Shown here: piece by piece, positions 16,732-24,677 of the stretch
Layout of the letters: every line of letters starts with the position of its first letter
How positions within the stretch are numbered: position 1 is the first letter of the stretch
Source: JAUWGC01 sp963753055
Lineage (GTDB): Bacteria; Bacteroidota; Bacteroidia; Bacteroidales; B18-G4
Assembly (NCBI GenBank): GCA_963753055.1
Contig: CAVWAP010000009.1
Coordinates: 372,001-436,000, forward strand
DNA length: 64,000 nucleotides
Direction of reading: 5' to 3'
Made by a program: the position numbers and the translations under genes
The notes under the pieces: generated by a model
The model's input: only the letters and a program-made list of their open reading frames with translations
Databases searched by the model: none
Told to the model about the DNA's origin: nothing

Positions 16732-18617
16732 TCATCAACAAACAACCACGCTTCCTTACCCTCACCGGAATGCCCAGGCGGACATAAGCCAATGCTCCTG
16801 GCCACTACCTTGATATACCTGGCCTCCTGCTCAGGAAAACTTACGAGCATCTCCGCAATGCTACTGTTCTTGTCAGCAATGATTTCATTTATGATTCTTA
16901 TTATTTGGAAATTATTCCTGTCTTTTGAAATACTTACCTCAACTTCCAGGGGCAGGAAGATCCAGGATGGGACGGCATCATAAAAGGTAACAGCGATACT
17001 GCTGATATCTTTTACCTCCCCCAGGTCGATCACAGCATCCAGATCAACTCCGCGGAAAGCCTGCCAGCTGCCGTCCCTGAACACAGAAGTTCCTCTTACT
17101 CCATCTACCAGGGCTTTATCTCCTCCGCCTGTATATCGCTCACTGTAAGGATATTTTAATGTAATCTCTTTGCCTTTTGCCAGGTGGTCAATATATTGTT
17201 TTTCAGCAACGAATCCTTCAATATAGCCTGAGGTTCTGACCTCCTCCCCAACAACATCGTCATTACCCAACTGCCTGATTATCTCCCTGGCGTATTGAGA
17301 AAGACTATCCACAATCTCAGGGTATAGCTCCGCCACATTTATGGTCTCTTCTTTATCGGTTTCCATATTGTATAGAGCGGTATCTATCCACATGTAATCA
17401 TAGCTTACCTGCATCCCATCCTTTCCCGGAGGCTTACCCTTAAGGGTGCGGTAGCCATGTGGTAGATGCAGTTTCCATTTTCCGCTCCGTACAGCGTTCA
17501 GCTTCCTGTCATAATAAAAAAACAAGGCATCATGTGGTGAAAGGGCCCCATCTGTCCCTTCCATCAATGGTAATATATTTTTACCATCGATTTTATTATC
17601 TGGCAATCCGGTCCCAGTTACTTCAGCTACAGTAGGTAGTATGTCAATGGTCATTACCGGTTCCCGACAAACACTGGCTGCCGGTATTCTTTCGGGCCAT
17701 TGCATGATACAAGGGACTCTTTGTCCTCCTTCAAAAGCTGTTCCTTTGCCTTCCCGCAAGGGATAAGCAGAGCCTCCATGATTACCATAATTCAACCAGG
17801 GACCGTTATCTGATGTGAAGATAATCAGTGTATTGTCGACAATACCATTTTTTTCAAGTGTCTCCACCACTCTTCCAACAGACCAGTCTATCTCCATGAC
17901 TGCGTCCCCATAAAGGCCCTGGTTGGATTTTCCTTCAAATTTTTCTGATACATACAGTGGAACATGTACCATGCTGTGTGGTATATACAGAAAGAATGGT
18001 TTATCGGCATTCCTATCGATGAAATCAACTGCCTTTTCTGTGTACCAGGTAGTCAGGTATGTTTGATCGTCCAAATAATCAATAATGCTGTCGTTCTCAA
18101 ATAGTGGCAATGGGGGATTGCTTGTATTATAAGGGTTATGCGGCCACATGTCGTTGGAATAAGGCAGGCCAAAATACTCATCAAAGCCATGCTTCAGGGG
18201 TAAAAACTGTGGATGATGGCCCAGGTGCCATTTCCCAAAAATGGCGGTTGAATAATCTTTTTGTTTTAGCAGTTCGGCCAGCGTAACCTCATCATCATGA
18301 ATGCCTGTCTTTGCAAAGGCAGATAAAGCACCAAGAATGCTCACCCTGTTGGAATAACAGCCGGTCAGCAAACTGGACCTGGAAGCACTGCAGACAGCCT
18401 GGCTCACATAAAAATCTGTGAATCTCATACCTCTTTCTGCCATCTTATCGATATGAGGTGTCTTGATCTCAGTTGCCCCAAAACATCCAACATCTGCATA
18501 CCCCATGTCGTCGATAAAAATGATGACGATGTTTGGAAGGTTTTCTGAAGGCTCTTGGCAGCTGGCAAATGCTGCAATAAGAATTGAAACACAAAGGATT
18601 CTGGCTATGATTCTCAT
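16713..18617 (-). CDS. lipoprotein sulfatase with C-terminal discoidin-like domain
   Basis: ATG 18617 gives 634 aa starting MRIIARILCV with lipobox AFASC (Cys20). The longer frame to 18698 begins in repeat sequence. Metal ligands sit in FIDDMGYADVG. The formylglycine motif is CSASR (Cys76), then TGCYSNR, GKWHLGHH and FTSDNGPW, matching S1 sulfatases of the arylsulfatase A type. The last ~140 residues resemble the discoidin-like domain of the neighbouring sulfatase, both ending GKEAWLFVDEIVV-like. The two genes are tandem, same strand, ~100 bp apart, and probably process the same sulfated glycan in sequence. No SusC/SusD or glycoside hydrolase is adjacent. Confidence 0.92.
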   Translation of the reverse strand: MRIIARILCVSILIAAFASCQEPSENLPNIVIIFIDDMGYADVGCFGATEIKTPHIDKMAERGMRFTDFYVSQAVCSASRSSLLTGCYSNRVSILGALSAFAKTGIHDDEVTLAELLKQKDYSTAIFGKWHLGHHPQFLPLKHGFDEYFGLPYSNDMWPHNPYNTSNPPLPLFENDSIIDYLDDQTYLTTWYTEKAVDFIDRNADKPFFLYIPHSMVHVPLYVSEKFEGKSNQGLYGDAVMEIDWSVGRVVETLEKNGIVDNTLIIFTSDNGPWLNYGNHGGSAYPLREGKGTAFEGGQRVPCIMQWPERIPAASVCREPVMTIDILPTVAEVTGTGLPDNKIDGKNILPLMEGTDGALSPHDALFFYYDRKLNAVRSGKWKLHLPHGYRTLKGKPPGKDGMQVSYDYMWIDTALYNMETDKEETINVAELYPEIVDSLSQYAREIIRQLGNDDVVGEEVRTSGYIEGFVAEKQYIDHLAKGKEITLKYPYSERYTGGGDKALVDGVRGTSVFRDGSWQAFRGVDLDAVIDLGEVKDISSIAVTFYDAVPSWIFLPLEVEVSISKDRNNFQIIRIINEIIADKNSSIAEMLVSFPEQEARYIKVVARSIGLCPPGHSGEGKEAWLFVDEIVVSD

Positions 18618-18655
18618 GGTGGTGAAGCTTGGAATGATAAAAATACACAATTCTG

Positions 18656-18712
18656 GTTGCAAGTTGCAGGCATGCCCCTGCGAAAGCAGGGGTTGCAAGT
18701 TACAGGTAATGA
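18656..18712. repeat. heptad-period arrays (GTTGCAA type) around a small palindrome
   Basis: GTTGCAA, GTTGCAG (18656-18669), then CCCCTGCGAAAGCAGGGG, then GTTGCAA, GTTACAG, GTAATGA (18692-18712). The heptads are the reverse complement of those at 20607-20648. Confidence 0.65.
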
Positions 18713-18724
18713 CTAAAACTGTAT

Positions 18725-18857
18725 GTTAGCACGCGTTTGTAACTTATGTTGGCGCGCGTTTGCAACTTATGTTGGCGCGCGTTTGTAACGCGTGCTTTCT
18801 ATGTTGGCGCGCGTTTGCAACGCGTGCCTTCTTATAGCGCGTTTTTTAACGCGTAAT
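18725..18857. repeat. REP-like palindromes upstream of the array (left cluster)
   Basis: Five diverged copies of a GCGCGTTTGTAACGCG-type palindrome (stem CGCGTT/AACGCG, 3-nt loop TGT or TGC), spaced by TTATGTTGG or CTATGTTGG linkers. They abut the 3' end of the RAYT gene. Orientation is opposite to the cluster on the other side. Confidence 0.8.
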
Positions 18858-18859
18858 TT

Positions 18860-19426
18860 TCAGTATGTTATTAACTGATGAGATTCAATGACAATATCCA
18901 ATAATGAATCCAGATCGGCGTAATTTCTGGCAGAACTGAATAAATAGTCTTCCGGATGTTGAACAACCATTTCTTTTACCGGATTCTGATGAATGTAATT
19001 AAGCTTTTGATAGAAAAACATAGAACTATATATGAGTTGAGCCTGGTTACCATCTTGCCAGAGTTTATATCCTTCAACACGTTTTAGATATTTTCCGGAA
19101 TATTTAAAGTATCTTAGAATCCAAGGTCGCCTACTCTCGTGTTTATCAATAATTTGTTTTACTAATTCCTTTGAAGTGAACTTTTTAAAATCTCGCAGAA
19201 TATCAGAAAGTGAATTCTTTCCATTCGCCCGGGCAATCATATGCAAATGATTTGACATCAAGCACCATGCATATATTTCAAGACCTTTTTCTTTTTGACA
19301 ATACTTGAGCGAATTTACAATAACGAGTTTATGATTCTTTCTGGTGAATAGATCTATCCAACCAACGACAGTCATTGTAATGAAATAAGCCTTATCCGCT
19401 TCATATATTTTATACTTGTCTGACAT
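18860..19426 (-). CDS. REP-associated tyrosine transposase (RAYT, Y1/IS200-like)
   Basis: ATG 19426 gives 188 aa (MSDKYKIYEADKAYFITMTV). An upstream ATG at 19468 adds an atypical leader. The HUH motif is HLH at residues 60-62 (SNHLHMI). The catalytic-tyrosine region is YIHQNPVKE near residue 147, followed by WPY-equivalent YLFSSARNY. This is the Y1 fold used for single-stranded DNA transposition. RAYTs are single-copy, lack IS ends, and are flanked by the REP palindromes they act on. That is the arrangement here, with inverted clusters on both sides. It is intact and could be active. Confidence 0.93.
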   Translation of the reverse strand: MSDKYKIYEADKAYFITMTVVGWIDLFTRKNHKLVIVNSLKYCQKEKGLEIYAWCLMSNHLHMIARANGKNSLSDILRDFKKFTSKELVKQIIDKHESRRPWILRYFKYSGKYLKRVEGYKLWQDGNQAQLIYSSMFFYQKLNYIHQNPVKEMVVQHPEDYLFSSARNYADLDSLLDIVIESHQLITY

Positions 19427-19524
19427 ATAGCACGGTATTGTGTTGCACTGCTTACTGGTTAATACCAAAAATCAAATTTTGTCCCCTGAAATTATGTGAT
19501 AAATGTTAATTAATGTAACCATAC

Positions 19525-19988
19525 CCGCTCGTTACAAACGAGCAACTAATAAGCACGCGTTACAAACGCGCGCTAACTTCATAACTATGGGTAAGAAAAC
19601 AAGCCATGAAAGCACGCGTTACAAACGCGCCCTAACTTCAAAACTAGGCGTAAGAAAACAAGCCATGAAAGTACGCGTTACAAACGCGCCCTAACTTCAA
19701 AACTAGGCGTAAGAAAACAAGCCATGAAAGCACGCGTTACAAACGCGCGCTAACTTCAAAACTATGCGTAAGAAAACAAGCCATGAAAGCACGCGTTACA
19801 AACGCGCCCTAACTTCAAAACTAGGCGTAAGAAAACAAGCCATGAAAGTACGCGTTACAAACGCGCCCTAACTTCAAAACTAGGCGTAAGAAAACAAGCC
19901 ATGAAAGCACGCGTTACAAACGCGCGCTAACTTCAAAACTATGCGTAAGAAAACAAGCCATGAAAGCACGCGTTACAAACGCACGCCA
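19525..19988. repeat. 59-bp tandem array carrying REP-like palindromes (8 units)
   Basis: Units start at 19553, 19612, 19671, 19730, 19789, 19848, 19907 and 19966, exactly 59 bp apart. The last is partial. Each begins with the palindrome CGCGTTACAAACGCG and continues with a linker ending CAAGCCATGAAA. Units 2-3-4 and 5-6-7 are identical as triplets, so a 177-bp block was duplicated. A variant palindrome CTCGTTACAAACGAG precedes the array at about 19527-19545. Confidence 0.95.
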
Positions 19989-20049
19989 ATCAAAATAAAA
20001 TAGAACCTGGCAGAATATTTGTACTCAATAACATTACAAACAGAAAATT

Positions 20050-20469
20050 ATGAAGCAAATTCTACTATTAATTACTCTATTTTTCTTTCTTTTTATAATT
20101 CATCCAAGTGCATCATCCCAGGATATTCGCGATAAGTATGGTATCAAGAAGGGGCAGGTGGAAGAAGATGGCAATATCCGGGATAAGTACGGGATCAAGA
20201 CCGGGCAGTTTGATAAGGACGGTGATATCCGGGACAAATATGGTGTCAAAACCGGCAAAATAGATGATGATGGCACCATACGCGATAAATATGGCATTAA
20301 AATCGGGTCGGTGGAGGATGATGGGGATGTACGCGACAAATACGGTATTAAAATCGGATCAGTAGAGGATGATGGGGATGTGCGCGACAAGTATGGTATC
20401 AAGATCGGAACTGCGAAGGATGTAGACAAACGTGAAGCAGCAGTGATTTTCTTCTTTAGTGAAAACTGA
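20050..20469 (+). CDS. secreted protein of six 17-residue repeats
   Basis: The protein has 139 aa. The signal peptide is MKQILLLITL... with cleavage near SASSQ. Residues 26-127 are six tandem 17-residue repeats of the form (I/V)RDKYGIKxGxxxxDGx. Copies 4 and 5 are almost identical. The short Gly-turn repeat resembles small 'beta-flower'-type repeat proteins of Bacteroidota, but I cannot assign a family with certainty. A short non-repeat tail (REAAVIFFFSEN) ends it. It begins 62 bp after the 59-bp array. Function unknown, likely periplasmic or surface. Confidence 0.75.
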   Translation: MKQILLLITLFFFLFIIHPSASSQDIRDKYGIKKGQVEEDGNIRDKYGIKTGQFDKDGDIRDKYGVKTGKIDDDGTIRDKYGIKIGSVEDDGDVRDKYGIKIGSVEDDGDVRDKYGIKIGTAKDVDKREAAVIFFFSEN

Positions 20470-20516
20470 ACAGAGATCCATTGTCCCTGCCTCCGCCATG
20501 CTTCGGCAGGCAATGC

Positions 20517-20565
20517 ATTCTACATTCTAGATTCTACATTTCACATTTGTCTTGCGTCTTGGGTT
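20517..20565. repeat. heptad-period array (ATTCTAC type)
   Basis: ATTCTAC, ATTCTAG, ATTCTAC, ATTTCAC, ATTTGTC, TTGCGTC, TTGGGTT keep a 7-bp register over 49 bp while drifting in sequence. Confidence 0.75.
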
Positions 20566-20568
20566 CCC

Positions 20569-20606
20569 GCCTGCGGCGGGATGTCACTCGGCTTTGCCTC
20601 GTTCCA
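20569..20606 (-). repeat. dispersed repeat, copy 2
   Basis: Inverted, diverged copy of the element at 14449-14489: CCGCC-GGCGGG palindrome, then TCACTCGGCTTTGCCTCGTT. Confidence 0.7.
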
Positions 20607-20648
20607 CTTGCATCTTGCGTCTTGCGTCTTGTAACTTGCAACCTGAAT
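20607..20648. repeat. heptad-period array (CTTGCGT type)
   Basis: CTTGCAT, CTTGCGT, CTTGCGT, CTTGTAA, CTTGCAA, CCTGAAT in exact 7-bp register. Confidence 0.8.
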
Positions 20649-20743
20649 CATAGAGGCACATAGAATACCCATAGAAAACACATAGAGGCCTTTAGTTTAG
20701 CCTTTTTCATTTGAAGTTATCTTTGGCTTTGTTGAAAAAAGAA

Positions 20744-20879
20744 AGAATGGGGTGAACTAAGCATAGAGCAAGGCAGATGGTCTATTATGCGTTTTAGTCC
20801 CCATTCTTCCATTCACAGTTGCAAGAACTTGTTAGAATCTTGGACTTAAGGTCCAATAAAGGTTTTAGTTAATGCAACT
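20744..20879 (+). ncRNA. candidate IS110 bridge RNA (two stem-loop domains)
   Basis: Domain 1 (20744-20807): AGAATGGGG pairs with CCCCATTCT (9 bp), then ACTAA with TTAGT and GCATA with TATGC, around a ~20-nt loop. Domain 2 (20817-20879): AGTTGCA pairs with TGCAACT (7 bp), enclosing a TTGGAC/GTCCAA hairpin. Two successive stem-loops with open internal loops in the long leader of an IS110 transposase fit the bridge RNA layout (target loop, then donor loop). The pairing is seen in sequence, the function is inferred from the IS110 family. Confidence 0.5.
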
Positions 20880-20906
20880 ATTTTAAAAACAAAGTCACTC
20901 AAAGTT

Positions 20907-21899
20907 ATGAAAAAAAGAACTTTTTTAGGAATTGATGTTTCAAAAGCTAAACTGGATGCTTGTATTTATGGGAAGGGAACCAAGGAAGTTTTTGATAACA
21001 ACAGTAAAGGTTTAAAGAAAATGATCATCTGGTTGGAAAGAAACCTGGAAGATTTACAAGATTTAGTCATTTGCTTTGAACATACTGGCATGTATGATCT
21101 CCCGCTGCAATTGTTTTGTGAGGATAAAGGATTACATTATACCAAGGTTAGTGGGTTGCAGGTAAAAAGATCTCTGGGCATACAAAGGGGAAAGAACGAT
21201 CAGATTGATGCTTTCCGACTTGCTGAATATGCCTTTTTGCACAAGGATAAGTTAAGAATGACCACCTTGGGATCAAAACAATTGGTCAGGCTAAAGTATT
21301 TGCTCTCTTATAGATCCAGGTTAGCCAGGAATCGAGCCAGCTTTAAAACATCGATGGAGCAATCCAAAGAGTATTTAGGGCTATGCAATAGTGATGTGTT
21401 GATCAAAAACCAACAAAAAATGATCCGGGTTTATACCAAACAAATACAAGAAATAGAAAATGAAATCATCCAGCAAATAGATCAACATCATAAAATCAAA
21501 CATCAGTATCAATTAGCAACTTCGGTGAAAGGTATTGGGATGATTACGGCGGCATATATGATTGTTTATACAAATTGCTTTGAAGATTTTGATAATGCAA
21601 GAAAGTTTGCTTGCTATGTGGGTTCAGCTCCTTTTGAGCATAGTTCAGGGACAAGCATACATGGTCAAACCAGGATCAGTCATTACGCTAATAAAACGAT
21701 TAAAGCACTGCTTACAAACGCAGCATTGGCTGCAATCAACCATGACCCGGAAATACGGCAATACTTCAAAAAGAAGATAGATGAAGGAAAGCATAAGAAA
21801 ATTGTTATCAATAACGTGAGAAATAAATTAATTGGAAGAGTTTTTGCAACAATAACCAGAGGAACTCCATATGTTTCCATTGCACAATATGCAGCTTGA
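20907..21899 (+). CDS. IS110 family transposase (DEDD recombinase)
   Basis: The protein has 330 aa and appears intact. The N-terminal RuvC-like DEDD domain shows D10 (GIDVSK), E58 (CFEHTG), D98 and D101 (KNDQIDAF). A central coiled region follows. The C-terminal transposase-20 domain shows VKGIGMITAA and YVGSAPFEHSSGTSIHG, with the candidate catalytic serine in the SSGTS segment (about 246-250). IS110 recombinases work with a bridge RNA that pairs with both target and donor DNA. The long noncoding stretch on the 5' side places this element in the IS110 rather than the IS1111 subgroup. Confidence 0.95.
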   Translation: MKKRTFLGIDVSKAKLDACIYGKGTKEVFDNNSKGLKKMIIWLERNLEDLQDLVICFEHTGMYDLPLQLFCEDKGLHYTKVSGLQVKRSLGIQRGKNDQIDAFRLAEYAFLHKDKLRMTTLGSKQLVRLKYLLSYRSRLARNRASFKTSMEQSKEYLGLCNSDVLIKNQQKMIRVYTKQIQEIENEIIQQIDQHHKIKHQYQLATSVKGIGMITAAYMIVYTNCFEDFDNARKFACYVGSAPFEHSSGTSIHGQTRISHYANKTIKALLTNAALAAINHDPEIRQYFKKKIDEGKHKKIVINNVRNKLIGRVFATITRGTPYVSIAQYAA

Positions 21900-21926
21900 A
21901 AAACTAAAAAATACTTGACTTTAACT

Positions 21927-22168
21927 TAGAATACACATAGAATACCCATAGCGCGATATAGTAATATAACAGTATATCCCATTCCCCAATGTTCAGTTCT
22001 GTTCACAAATGTGTACTATTCGTACAGTTTACCAGAAGTATAGTAATATCGGATGACATTCTAACACCCTTACAAACAACACTATAGGCATATTGGTATA
22101 ATTTATGATATTAATATGGTACGGAAAAAAGCACAATGAAAAGAACCTGAGGTTCTAAACTGGCAGAC
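21927..22168. other. repeat remnant and spacer right of the IS
   Basis: Resumption of the CATAGAATACC-type repeat (21927-21960), then ~200 bp without recognisable features before the permease gene. Confidence 0.55.
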
Positions 22169-24571
22169 ATGCATCTCTTCAAGACTATCTTCAGAAATAT
22201 TTATCATAATAAATTTTTCACGATCATCAATATCCTGGGCCTGGCAATTGGCCTTTCATGTGCCATTTTTATTATGCTTTACCTACAGGATGAATTAACC
22301 TATGACAAACACCATGTAAATCACGAAAGAGTTTACCGCCTGGAGTCAGACTTCACCATCTCAGATAAAAACCAGCAGGTAGCCAAGAGCCCATTCCCAT
22401 TTGGTCCTGCTTTTCTGAATGAATTTCCTGAAGTCATGGCATTCACAAGGTTCAGGGAGATTGATAATACTTCATTCCGGCATAATGGCAAGACTTTCTA
22501 TACTACTGAAGCATTTTATGCTGACTCCTCCATCTTTCAGATATTCACGCATAAGTTCATCTATGGAACTCCTGACAATGCACTTGTAGGACCAAATACC
22601 ATTGTCCTTACGCAAAGCTTTTCGCAGCGTTTATTTGGGGAGACAGATCCTGTGGGTAAGTTTGTGGTGATGGGTAATGGACTCAGATGCATGGTCACGG
22701 CAGTTATTGAAGACCCGCCACATAATTCCCATGTCCGGTTCGATGCGCTGGTCTCCATGGTTTCCTATGCCAGGATTGTTGGAGAAAAAATGTATTTCGA
22801 TCTGAACACCAAGCATTTCTGGGCCATTCGCCTCTATACCTATGTGTTGCTGAAAGAAAATGCCAGCATGGAGAGCATTTATAAAAAATTCCCGGCCTTT
22901 TATGATAAACACATGGCTGAATTTGGCAAGCAGCTAAATGGCAGCTATAACCTGATGGCTACCCCTATTGCAGACATACACCTGAAGACCCAACTGGGAT
23001 GGGATTTTGAGGTTGGCAACATGACCAGTATATACATCTTCACCCTGATAGCTATCTTCATTCTGTTCATTGCAGCCATCAATTACATGAACCTTGCCAC
23101 TGCAAGGTCATCGTTAAAAGCGAAAGAAATAGGAGTCAGGAAAGTTATGGGGGCTTCCAGGGCACAACTGATACGCCTTTTCCTGACCGAGTCGGTGATC
23201 CAAACCTTCATTTCCCTGGTGTTTGCCCTGTTGATCGTTGAATTATTTCTTCCCGTAATCAATGATATTAGTGGAAAACAACTGAACATGGATTACCTGG
23301 GTAACAGTAGTTTTATCATCATGATCATTACCCTCACACTGTTGGTTGGTTTTATTGCCGGCAGCTATCCCTCTTTCTACCTCTCATCATTTCTTCCTGC
23401 AACGGTGTTAAGGGAGAAGATCAATACCAACAGAAAAAGTGGTATCACGAGAAAGATTTTGATCACATTTCAGTTCGTTGTTTCTATAGTGATGATCTCA
23501 GCCATCATAGTTGTTACCCGACAGATCAATTACATGAATAATGCCGATCCTGGCTTCAACAAGGAAAATGTGCTTGTCACACATGTGACCGATACTTCCT
23601 TTATTAAACAAATACCTTCTTTTAAGGAAGAACTACTGATGAACCCACATGTTATGACTGTCAGCACTTCTTTGAGTCAGCCGGGGCTGGGCATGTACAT
23701 GGATGTGATGCAGGTTGAAGGTGTGGGCAAGAAGGAAGAACACCTGATGAATTTAATGTATGTGGATGAAGATTACATCAGCCTGATGGGGATGCAGATG
23801 ATCCTTGGGCGTGGATTTGACAAGGAACATAAAACCGATCATGAACACGCCGTTATTATCAACCAGTCGCTTGCGAAAAAGTTTGGCTGGGGAAATGAGG
23901 CCATTGGCAAGAAGATCTTTACAGGTTATCAGGACCCGTTGGAATATAAGGTTATCGGTATGGTCAAGGATTTTCATTTCAATTCCTTGCATGAAGAGAT
24001 CGGTCCGATGGTATTTTTCCTGACAGACAGGCCTAATAATTATCTGAGTATCCGCATCGATGAGAAGAACCAGGTCGAAACAATAGAATTCATAGAGAAA
24101 AAATGGGAGCAATTCAATTCAAACAGCTCATATGACTATTCATACCTTTCTTCCCTGATGGAAGAACAGTATTCCAGTGAAAAAAACCTTCAAAAGCTGA
24201 TTGGTTATTTTGCCCTGATCTCGATATTTATCTCGCTGCTCGGTATATTCGGCCTGTCATCCTTTGTCACCGAGCAATTCAACCGTGAGATAGGTATCCG
24301 AAGAGTGTTCGGTGCGTCCGCTACCTCCATTATACGCAACCTTTCATGGAATTTTATTCGCCTTGTGCTGATCGCTTTTCTCATAGCCGTACCTATTGGC
24401 TGGTATGGTATGCGGATCTGGCTGTATAATTTCAGCTATCACGTCAATCTGCAAATCTTCTGGTTTATCCTTGCAGGTGTTTCAGTACTGATAATAGCAC
24501 AACTGACGGTGTTTGTGCAATCCCTGCGAGCTGCCACTAAGAGTCCATTAGGGGTGTTGAAATATGAATAA
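22169..24571 (+). CDS. ABC transporter permease (MacB/FtsX type, double-module)
   Basis: The protein has 800 aa. The N-terminus (FRNIYHNKFFTIINILGLAIGLSCAIFIMLYL) is the first membrane helix of Bacteroidota MacB-like permeases. A large periplasmic MacB-PCD-like domain follows (about 45-270), then three FtsX helices with the KEIGVRKVMGASR coupling motif near residue 320. A second periplasmic domain and FtsX set follows, with REIGIRRVFGAS near 710. Such long permeases move lipoproteins, peptides or drugs with a separate ATPase, often encoded elsewhere. None is adjacent. The gene converges on the adenylate cyclase gene across a large hairpin. Confidence 0.93.
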   Translation: MHLFKTIFRNIYHNKFFTIINILGLAIGLSCAIFIMLYLQDELTYDKHHVNHERVYRLESDFTISDKNQQVAKSPFPFGPAFLNEFPEVMAFTRFREIDNTSFRHNGKTFYTTEAFYADSSIFQIFTHKFIYGTPDNALVGPNTIVLTQSFSQRLFGETDPVGKFVVMGNGLRCMVTAVIEDPPHNSHVRFDALVSMVSYARIVGEKMYFDLNTKHFWAIRLYTYVLLKENASMESIYKKFPAFYDKHMAEFGKQLNGSYNLMATPIADIHLKTQLGWDFEVGNMTSIYIFTLIAIFILFIAAINYMNLATARSSLKAKEIGVRKVMGASRAQLIRLFLTESVIQTFISLVFALLIVELFLPVINDISGKQLNMDYLGNSSFIIMIITLTLLVGFIAGSYPSFYLSSFLPATVLREKINTNRKSGITRKILITFQFVVSIVMISAIIVVTRQINYMNNADPGFNKENVLVTHVTDTSFIKQIPSFKEELLMNPHVMTVSTSLSQPGLGMYMDVMQVEGVGKKEEHLMNLMYVDEDYISLMGMQMILGRGFDKEHKTDHEHAVIINQSLAKKFGWGNEAIGKKIFTGYQDPLEYKVIGMVKDFHFNSLHEEIGPMVFFLTDRPNNYLSIRIDEKNQVETIEFIEKKWEQFNSNSSYDYSYLSSLMEEQYSSEKNLQKLIGYFALISIFISLLGIFGLSSFVTEQFNREIGIRRVFGASATSIIRNLSWNFIRLVLIAFLIAVPIGWYGMRIWLYNFSYHVNLQIFWFILAGVSVLIIAQLTVFVQSLRAATKSPLGVLKYE

Positions 24572-24576
24572 TAATG

Positions 24577-24665
24577 ATGTTCCATGTTCAATGTTCAATG
24601 TACCATGGACCATGTGCCATTTAAATTACCTGGAACGTGGAACATTGAACATCGAACATGGAACC
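24577..24665. repeat. inverted pair of heptad arrays (ATGTTCC type), possible bidirectional terminator
   Basis: Left arm: ATGTTCC, ATGTTCA, ATGTTCA, ATGTACC, ATGGACC, ATGTGCC. Right arm: TGGAACG, TGGAACA, TTGAACA, TCGAACA, TGGAACC. Bases 24579-24600 pair with 24643-24664 at 21 of 22 positions. It lies between convergent genes and would form a very stable RNA hairpin from either side. Confidence 0.85.
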
Positions 24666-24677
24666 TGATTTTATTGA

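Larger units (their letters stand above)
20690..21926 (+). mobile_element. IS110-type insertion sequence
   Basis: The element comprises a ~217-bp structured noncoding left end, the transposase at 20907-21899 and ~27 bp at the right. It interrupts the CATAGAATACC-type repeat: repeat units end at about 20689 and resume at about 21927. CT dinucleotides at 20690 and 21925 are candidate core bases. Exact ends are inferred from where the host repeat breaks. There are no terminal inverted repeats, as expected for IS110. Confidence 0.75.

Noticed and set aside
14518..18617. Polysaccharide utilisation locus
   Set aside because: No SusC/SusD pair, no glycoside hydrolases or regulator beside the sulfatases.
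19503..19694. 63-codon frame in the 59-bp array
   Set aside because: Pure translation of the repeat. 59 is not a multiple of three, so the frame breaks.
19553..19988. 59-bp repeat array resembling a CRISPR
   Set aside because: The 'spacers' are nearly identical between units, the repeat part is only a 15-bp palindrome, and there are no cas genes.
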